Shown here: piece after piece, positions 58,098-64,000 of the stretch
How positions within the stretch are numbered: the stretch's first letter is position 1
Layout: each line of letters starts with the position of its first letter
NCBI RefSeq assembly: GCF_001898115.1
Contig: NZ_MKSQ01000013.1
Span: forward strand, 54,414-118,413
Origin: Allobosea sp. 67-29
Lineage (GTDB): Bacteria; Pseudomonadota; Alphaproteobacteria; Rhizobiales; Beijerinckiaceae
Length of the DNA: 64,000 nucleotides
Direction of reading: 5' to 3'
The notes under the pieces: generated by a model
The model's database searches: none
What the model saw: only the letters and a program-made list of their open reading frames with translations
Told to the model about the DNA's origin: nothing
Made by a program: the position numbers and the translations under genes

Positions 58098-59660
58098 TCA
58101 GGCTTTGGCGAAGCTGAGATTGTCTGGTCGCAAATCCATGAAATAGAAGGTCGTCGGCCGCCAGCCGATCGACTTCTTGATCGCGTAGGCCTCGCTCGGC
58201 TGGTACAGGATCGTCGCCGGCGCCTCGTCCTCCCAGATGTCCAGCATCTCGGTGAACAGCGCCTTGCGCTTGGCGGGGTCGACCTCGGCCTCCATCGCCC
58301 TGCCAGCCTTGTTGAACGCTTCGGCCGACGTCCAGAACTTCGAGACCTGGGCCTCGCCGGCCGGCCCCCAGGCCACCCAGATCGCACCCAGCGGGTCGGG
58401 CAGGCGCGTCGAGTTCGACCAGTTGAAGATCTGCACGCCCGGCCCCCGCAACTGCGTGGAGTTTTCCACGACCTGAAGCGACGCGTTGATGCCGACCGCC
58501 TTCCACTGCTCGATCAGGATCTGCCCCGCCTCCAGCGCGTTGGTGTAGTAGTTGGCCTGCGTCCGGTAGACGATCGGCTCGCCCTTGTAGCCGGCGTCCT
58601 TGAGAAGCGCCCTTGCCTTGGCGGGATCGTAGGGCAGCTTGCGGCCTTCGACGAACATCTGGCCGTATTCGGGGAAATTGTGGCTTGCCGGCACCCGGGC
58701 GGTTCCCTGCCAGAGCGTGTCGACGAGCTTCTGACGGTCGATCGCGTAGCAGAGCGCCTGCCGGACGCGCTTGTCCGCAAGGACCTTGTCCTGCTCGTTG
58801 AAGGCGAGGACATGGACGTTGGCCAGCACGACCGAGCGCACGTCGATGTCCTTGTAGCCGGCGATCACGCCGGTCTGGTCGGGCGGGACATTGGTGATGA
58901 GATCATAGTCGCCGGCAACGAGGCCGGCGACGCGGGCGGCAAGCTCGGGCACGCGCTTGAAGGTGACGCGCTTCGCGGTGGGCCTGCCCATGAAGTAGTC
59001 GTCGAAGCCTTCCAGCACCGTAGCGTCGGCAGCCGAATGCGAGACCACGCGATAGGGGCCGGTCGCGACGGGCTTGCGCGAATAGGCCTCGAAACCCATG
59101 GCTTCGTAGGCGCGCTTGTTGACGATCCAGGCGCACCAGGAGGCGAGGCGCTGCTCCAGCAGCACATCGGCGACCTTGGTCCTGAAACGGACGCTGTAGC
59201 GGTCGATCGGCTCGACCCCGGCGAGGATGCCGAAATAGGGCCTTCCGCCCGGAATCTGCGGCTTGTCGCCCCAGAGCCGGCCCTCGCGGAAGGTGTAGGC
59301 CACGTCCTCCGAGGTCAGCTCGTCGCCATTGTGGAACTTGACGCCCTGGCGCAGCGTGACGACCAGTTCCTGCGGGGAAACACGCTCCCATTTCGTGGCG
59401 AGATGCGGCTTCAGCTCCGAGCCGCCGCCATCCGGCGCGCCCAGGAAGTCGCGGCGGATCAGCGTGTCGAAGATCGAGTAGGTGACGCGCGTGCCGACGT
59501 TGGAGAGCTCGCGGGCCGGTTCGAGCGTGGCCGGCAGGTCGGCGACGGCGATGGTGAAGTTCGGCAGGGTTTCGCCGGCGGCGAAGGCCAGCGGCGTGCC
59601 GAGCAGAACCGGGGCGACGGCCGCACCTTCGAGGAAACGGCGGCGGGAAATCGTCATCAT
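58098..59660 (-). CDS. ABC transporter substrate-binding protein (DppA/SBP_bac_5)
   Basis: Tat-like leader MMTISRRRFLEGAAVAPVLLG; LRQGVKFHNGDELTSEDVAYTFR; VRQALCYAIDRQKLVD. Confidence 0.93.
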   Translation of the reverse strand: MMTISRRRFLEGAAVAPVLLGTPLAFAAGETLPNFTIAVADLPATLEPARELSNVGTRVTYSIFDTLIRRDFLGAPDGGGSELKPHLATKWERVSPQELVVTLRQGVKFHNGDELTSEDVAYTFREGRLWGDKPQIPGGRPYFGILAGVEPIDRYSVRFRTKVADVLLEQRLASWCAWIVNKRAYEAMGFEAYSRKPVATGPYRVVSHSAADATVLEGFDDYFMGRPTAKRVTFKRVPELAARVAGLVAGDYDLITNVPPDQTGVIAGYKDIDVRSVVLANVHVLAFNEQDKVLADKRVRQALCYAIDRQKLVDTLWQGTARVPASHNFPEYGQMFVEGRKLPYDPAKARALLKDAGYKGEPIVYRTQANYYTNALEAGQILIEQWKAVGINASLQVVENSTQLRGPGVQIFNWSNSTRLPDPLGAIWVAWGPAGEAQVSKFWTSAEAFNKAGRAMEAEVDPAKRKALFTEMLDIWEDEAPATILYQPSEAYAIKKSIGWRPTTFYFMDLRPDNLSFAKA

Positions 59661-59729
59661 GGGCCTTCTCGCGTCGAGCTGGAGGCGGCGAACCGGATCG
59701 CGCGGAAACGCCGATCCGCCTGCCTTGCC

Positions 59730-60494
59730 TCAACTTGGCGACAGGGCCGTGACAGCCCGTGCGGCGATGAGCAGGCGAGGGTCGTCGAGCATCACCGCAT
59801 CCGGCTGCAGCGCGAAAATCCGGCGGATGCCCTCGGCATCCACGCGGCCGACGGGGAAGGGCGGATAGCCGGGCAGGGCGACCGAGCGCGGCTGGCCGGT
59901 CATGATCACCGAGCGCATGCCTGCGGCCCGGATGGCGGCGATCCGTGCCTCGTCCGCATCGGCCTGCCACAGCCGGAACCAGCTCGCGCCCGCTGCCTTC
60001 GCTTCCGCGATCGCATCCGGATCGGCCGCAAACGCCAGCAGCGCGATATCGGGCGAGAGCTGGCGCGCCGCCGCCAGGAGAGCGGGGTCGCGCAGCCCCA
60101 GCACGCCGCGCCGCAGCGAGTCCCCCGCAGCAAGGGCGGCGATGATCGGCGGCAGGATCGCCGGATCGAGCAGCTTGACGTCGAGCAGCAGGCCGAGCGG
60201 CGCAGAGGCGGCGACCGCCTCGTCCAGCGTCAGCAGGCCTGGCAACAGCGCCGCCAAGGTGGCGAGATCGCTGTCCGCTACGTGCCGGGAGTCTCCTGCA
60301 ATCCGGTGCAGATCGGCATCGTGCAGGCAGACCAGATGGCCATCGCGGGTCAGCCGCAGATCGGTCTCGATCATCTCCGCGCCTGCCGCCGATGCTGCGC
60401 GAAAGGCTTCGGCCGTGTTCTCCGCCGCGAGCAGGGCGCCGCCGCGATGCGCGATGGCAAGAGGACGGGGTGCGCCGGGGTCGACGGTCAGCAT
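59730..60494 (-). CDS. Glycerophosphodiester phosphodiesterase family protein
   Basis: AIAHRGGALLAAENTAEAFRAASAAGAEMIETDLRLTRDGHLVCLHDADLHR catalytic HRG / ENT / E-D / HD residues. Confidence 0.92.
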   Translation of the reverse strand: MLTVDPGAPRPLAIAHRGGALLAAENTAEAFRAASAAGAEMIETDLRLTRDGHLVCLHDADLHRIAGDSRHVADSDLATLAALLPGLLTLDEAVAASAPLGLLLDVKLLDPAILPPIIAALAAGDSLRRGVLGLRDPALLAAARQLSPDIALLAFAADPDAIAEAKAAGASWFRLWQADADEARIAAIRAAGMRSVIMTGQPRSVALPGYPPFPVGRVDAEGIRRIFALQPDAVMLDDPRLLIAARAVTALSPS

Positions 60495-60496
60495 CG

Positions 60497-61378
60497 TCAG
60501 TGCCGTTCGCTGGTCGGGTCGAAGCGGTCGCGCAGCCAGTCTCCGAACAGGCTCATCGACAGGGTCGTCAGGAAGATCGCGAGGCCCGGGAAGACCGCGA
60601 TCCACCAGGCGTTCAGCAGGTAGCGCCGCCCTTCGCCCAGCATCAGGCCGAGCGACGTTCCAGGTGGCTGGACGCCGAGGCCGAGAAAGGACAGCGAGGT
60701 CTCGAGCAGGATCGTGCCGGGGAAGTTCAGCGTCGCCTGGACCACGAGCGCCGCCGCGATATTCGGCAGCAGATGGCGCAGGACGACCCGCGCGGGCTTC
60801 GCCCCGAGGGCTTCGATGGCATTGATGTAGTCGCTCTCCTGCTCGGAGACGACGAGCCCGCGCGCCAGCCGCGTATAGCGATCCCAGCCGTCGATGCTCA
60901 CCAGGATGATGAACAGCACGATGTTGTTGCCGAAGAAGGCGAGCATCGTCAGTGCCAGGAACAGCGCGGGGATCGCCGCCTGCGCATCGGCCAGCATCAT
61001 GATCGCCTGGTCGACAAAGCCGCGCAGGCGCGCCGCCACGAAACCGAGAAAGGTGCCGACCACCGCGCCGATCAGCGTCCCCATCACCGCGATCAGGATC
61101 GAGCTGCGCACGGCGAAGATCATCCGGCTCAGGATGTCGCGGCCGAGTTGGTCCGTGCCGAGCCAGTACGTGGTGCCGCCAGCTTCGGTCATCGGCGGCT
61201 TCAGACGGGCGGCGAGGTTCTGCGCCGTATAAGGCAGCGGCGCCAGCCAGTCGGCCAGCAGCGCCACGAGCACGACCAGCACAAGGAAGCCGGCCGAGAG
61301 TGCCACCACCGGCGACATCGCGTTCCTGCGCAGGCGGCCGGGCGTCGGCGAGGCGTTGGGCAGATCGATGGCAGTCAT
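60497..61378 (-). CDS. Dipeptide-type ABC transporter permease (DppC-like)
   Basis: YWLGTDQLGRDILSRMIFAVRSSI; EALGAKPARVVLRHLLPNIAAALVVQATLNFPGTILLETSLSFLGLG. Confidence 0.93.
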   Translation of the reverse strand: MTAIDLPNASPTPGRLRRNAMSPVVALSAGFLVLVVLVALLADWLAPLPYTAQNLAARLKPPMTEAGGTTYWLGTDQLGRDILSRMIFAVRSSILIAVMGTLIGAVVGTFLGFVAARLRGFVDQAIMMLADAQAAIPALFLALTMLAFFGNNIVLFIILVSIDGWDRYTRLARGLVVSEQESDYINAIEALGAKPARVVLRHLLPNIAAALVVQATLNFPGTILLETSLSFLGLGVQPPGTSLGLMLGEGRRYLLNAWWIAVFPGLAIFLTTLSMSLFGDWLRDRFDPTSERH

Positions 61379-62319
61379 CACGCCGGTCTGCCGATGGCGC
61401 GCGAGAAGCCGCCGAGCCGGGGATCGATCAGGATGTGCACGATGTCGACCAGCAGGTTGGCTCCGACCATGATGACGGTGACCGTGAAGATCACCGCCTG
61501 GACCACGGCCAGATCTCGGGTCGAGACCGAGTCGACCAGCAGCCGCCCGATGCCCGGCCAGGCGAAGATGGTCTCCACCACGGCGCTGCCGGCGAGGATG
61601 TGGCCGATCTCGATGCCGATGAACATCAGCAGCGGCACGGCCGCATTGGGCAGGGCATGCCGGATGATCACGGCCAGCGGCATCACGCCGCGTCCGCGCG
61701 CGGCCCGGATGTAGGGCTTGCCGAGCACCTCCAGCGTCGCGGTCCTGGCGAAGCGGGCCAGGCGCCCGGCGAGAGGCAGGCCGAGGGTGACCACCGGCAG
61801 GATGAGATGCCGGACGCTCTCGGAGCCGGCCGAAGGCAGCACGCGCAGCTTCAGGGCGAAGAGCAGGATCAGCAGGATGCCGAGGAAGAAGACCGGGATG
61901 GCATATCCGAAGACCGCGACGGCCATGGCCAGCCGGTCCGTCGTGCGGTTGTGACGGAGCGCGGCGAGCATCCCGAGCGGCAGGCCGATCAGCAGCGCGA
62001 GCATCAGGGCTGAGGAACCCAGCAGCAAGGTCTTCGGCAGCGCCTCCGTCACGGCGGCGAAGGCGGGCCGGTCGTCGGCGAAGGACAGGCCGAAATCCCC
62101 CCTGACGGCACTGGCGACGTAGCGCAGGTACTGAGCCGCCAGCGGCTGATCGAGGCCCCATAATTCGCGATAGGAGGCGCGCACATCCGGCGGGGTATCG
62201 ACCGGCAGCATGATGTCGGCGGGGTCGCCAGCCAGGCGCAGCGCGACGAACACGGCCGAGACGCAGATCGTCACCGTCAGGAGCGCGCGAGAGAGGCGAA
62301 GAAGGACGAAGCGGAGCAT
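61378..62319 (-). CDS. Dipeptide-type ABC transporter permease (DppB-like)
   Basis: MLRFVLLRLSRALLTVTICVSAVFVALRLAGDPADIM; YIRAARGRGVMPLAVIIRHALPNAAVPL; FAWPGIGRLLVDSV. Confidence 0.93.
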   Translation of the reverse strand: MLRFVLLRLSRALLTVTICVSAVFVALRLAGDPADIMLPVDTPPDVRASYRELWGLDQPLAAQYLRYVASAVRGDFGLSFADDRPAFAAVTEALPKTLLLGSSALMLALLIGLPLGMLAALRHNRTTDRLAMAVAVFGYAIPVFFLGILLILLFALKLRVLPSAGSESVRHLILPVVTLGLPLAGRLARFARTATLEVLGKPYIRAARGRGVMPLAVIIRHALPNAAVPLLMFIGIEIGHILAGSAVVETIFAWPGIGRLLVDSVSTRDLAVVQAVIFTVTVIMVGANLLVDIVHILIDPRLGGFSRAIGRPA

Positions 62320-62453
62320 GCGAAATCGAGGTGACGGGCCGAGCGGCGGTTCTGCAGCGCGGTTCACGACAGGCTGATGACGACACGCCCGTGCTGCGCC
62401 TTTGGGCCCGCTCGCGATCGTATCCTTTACACTTGCGAAGCGCGGGGGCGGCC

Positions 62454-63314
62454 CTAGGCGAAGCGCTTGGCGCCGGCGACGCTGAGCACCACGACGCCGG
62501 TCGCTGCGATCATGCTCCAGGCGATCGGCTCGTGCAGTACCAGCCCTGCCAGGAGCAGCCCGAGAAAGGGTTGCAGGAGCTGAAGCTGGCCCACGCCCGC
62601 AATGCCGCCCAGCGCCAGCCCGCGATACCAGAAGACGAAGCCGACCAGCATGCTGAACACCGAGACGTAGCCGAGCCCGAGCCAGGCGGGCAGCCCGATG
62701 CCGTTCCAGGACGCTGGCAGGAAGGCCAGCGCGATCGATGCGCTCGCCGGCAGGGACAAGAGCAGTGCCCAGGAGATCACCTGCCAGCCTCCGAGCCGGC
62801 GCGACAGCGTGGCGCCCTCCGCATAGCCGAGGCCGCAGAGCAGGACGGCTGCGACCATCAGCAGGTCGCCCGCAAGAGAGCTGCCCTCGCTATGCAGCAG
62901 CGCGAAGCCCGCGACCGTGGCGCTGCCGAGGACCGAGAACAGCCAGAAGGCCGGCTTGGGATTTTCGCCGCCGCGCAGCACGCCGAAGATGGCGGTCGCC
63001 AGTGGCAACAGCCCGATGAACACGATCGAGCGCGCCGCGGTGACATGCTGCAGCGCCAGGGCGGTCAACAGTGGAAAGCCCAGGACGACGCCGATCGCGA
63101 CGACGAAAAGGGAGAGCAGATCGGTCCGGGCGGGCATCTTCTGGCGCAGCAGCGCCAGGAACAATCCTCCGAGAGCGGCGGCGATGACGGCGCGGGCGGA
63201 TGTCAGGAACAGTGGCGAGAAGCCGGCGACGGCCACGCGCGTCGCCGGCAGCGAGCCGCTGAAGATCATCACGCCGAGCAGCCCGCTGCCCCAACCCTTG
63301 CCGGCAATCGTCAT
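62454..63314 (-). CDS. EamA/DMT family transporter
   Basis: Ten TM-like segments; GGENPKPAFWLFSVLG; LGLGYVSVFSMLVGFVFWYRGLALGGIAGVGQLQLLQPFLGLLLAGLVLHEP. Confidence 0.9.
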   Translation of the reverse strand: MTIAGKGWGSGLLGVMIFSGSLPATRVAVAGFSPLFLTSARAVIAAALGGLFLALLRQKMPARTDLLSLFVVAIGVVLGFPLLTALALQHVTAARSIVFIGLLPLATAIFGVLRGGENPKPAFWLFSVLGSATVAGFALLHSEGSSLAGDLLMVAAVLLCGLGYAEGATLSRRLGGWQVISWALLLSLPASASIALAFLPASWNGIGLPAWLGLGYVSVFSMLVGFVFWYRGLALGGIAGVGQLQLLQPFLGLLLAGLVLHEPIAWSMIAATGVVVLSVAGAKRFA

Positions 63315-63394
63315 CCCGCCTCGCTTTCGGCAAAAGGACCTAGACCTATCGCCGCCATGGTGACAGGAACGGATGGATACAATCCGGAAGAACT

Positions 63395-63416
63395 GTGCTG
63401 GTATCATTGCCAGTAC
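63395..63416. promoter_or_regulatory. Candidate MocR operator palindrome GTGCTGG-TATCATTG-CCAGTAC
   Basis: 6/7 arm match in the 111-bp gap between divergent EamA and MocR genes, 10 bp upstream of ATG 63426. Confidence 0.45.
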
Positions 63417-63425
63417 GGTGGGGTA

Positions 63426-64000
63426 ATGATGGACAGCCGCCACGAGACGCGCACCGAAGCGGTGATGCGTGCGATCCGCGAAAGGGTGGCTGCGCGCCAG
63501 CTCGCGCCCGGCGACCGGCTGCCGTCCATTCGTCGCTGCGCCGCGGCGATGAAGGTTTCGCCTTCGACCGTGGTCGAAGCCTATGATCGGCTTGCGGCGG
63601 AAGGGCTCGTCCGCGCCCGGCCCGGCTCCGGCTTCTACCTGACCGGGCATGGCCTGCCGCCGCTCAGCCTCGCGCCGCCGGCCTCGGCGCGGGCCGTCGA
63701 TCCCTTCTGGGTCTCGCGCCAGTCGCTCGATGCAGAAGCGGATACGCTCAAGCCCGGCTGCGGCTGGCTGCCGGCCAGCTGGATGCCGAACGAGGCGTTG
63801 CGGCGCGGCTTGAGGAATCTGGCGCGAGGCGATGCCGTGGCTCTGACCGACTACGGCAGCACGCGCGGCTCGCTGCCCTTGCGGCGGCTCCTGCTCGGCC
63901 GCTTTGCCGAGGAGGGATTGCGGCTGACGCCCGAGCAATTGCTGCTGACCAGTTCCGGGACGCAGGCCATCGATCTCGTCTGCCGCCTTGCCGCCTTCTG
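63426..64000 (+). CDS. MocR/PdxR-type regulator (GntR HTH + PLP aminotransferase domain), truncated by window end
   Basis: Translated by eye: MMDSRHETRTEAVMRAIRERVAARQLAPGDRLPSIRRCAAAMKVSPSTVVEAYDRLAAEGLVRARPGSGFYLTG ... YGSTRGSLPLRRLLLGRFAEEGLRLTPEQLLLTSSGTQAIDLVCRLAAF; absent from ORF track because no stop is in the window. Confidence 0.88.
   Translation, partial: MMDSRHETRTEAVMRAIRERVAARQLAPGDRLPSIRRCAAAMKVSPSTVVEAYDRLAAEGLVRARPGSGFYLTGHGLPPLSLAPPASARAVDPFWVSRQSLDAEADTLKPGCGWLPASWMPNEALRRGLRNLARGDAVALTDYGSTRGSLPLRRLLLGRFAEEGLRLTPEQLLLTSSGTQAIDLVCRLAAF

Noticed and set aside
56140-58506. 788-aa minus-strand ORF over dppF and the phosphodiesterase
   Set aside because: Antisense artefact; plus-strand genes have Walker and metal-binding motifs.
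58074-60623. 849-aa plus-strand ORF over the SBP and GDPD genes
   Set aside because: Antisense artefact of GC-rich codon usage; both minus-strand genes carry clear family motifs.
1-64000. CRISPR arrays, prophage, integrase, transposase or known defence systems
   Set aside because: No repeated spacer-like units and no ORF with such motifs in the track.

Overview
This 64 kb high-GC window looks like an ordinary chromosomal segment of an alphaproteobacterium, probably Hyphomicrobiales/Bosea-like (inference from gene content and remembered family resemblance, not from a search). I see no prophage, transposase, CRISPR array, toxin-antitoxin module or obvious defence island. Content is mostly core and catabolic metabolism: kdsB-pheA; an AtzE/AtzH amidase pair; nudC; valine catabolism (mmsB, acyl-CoA dehydrogenase, mmsA, LysR); a PleD-like diguanylate cyclase; an Fe3+-type ABC transporter lacking its ATPase; transaldolase; a putative lysine/2-aminoadipate/glutarate catabolic locus (TPP enzyme, CoA-transferase, gcdH, amaB-like ALDH, LysR, FAD oxidoreductase); a paired half-size chromate transporter; a trehalose locus (GH15, otsB, otsA); ptsP; prfA, a small secreted ORF, prmC and DUF4167; clpB; metX-metW; chorismate mutase-hisC-tyrA; tRNA-Thr(CGT); a split dipeptide-type ABC transporter interleaved with two phosphodiesterase genes; and a divergent EamA/MocR pair cut by the window edge. 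The most interesting signals are non-coding or architectural: a family of intergenic palindromic elements with CGTCAT...ATGACG ends, several candidate operators, a hairpin that overlaps a Shine-Dalgarno sequence, a roughly 380 bp stem-loop-rich leader before the DUF4167 gene, a TPP enzyme that could be a 2-oxoadipate decarboxylase, and an apparent half-length AtzG subunit. None is demonstrated to be a new system; each is a testable hypothesis.
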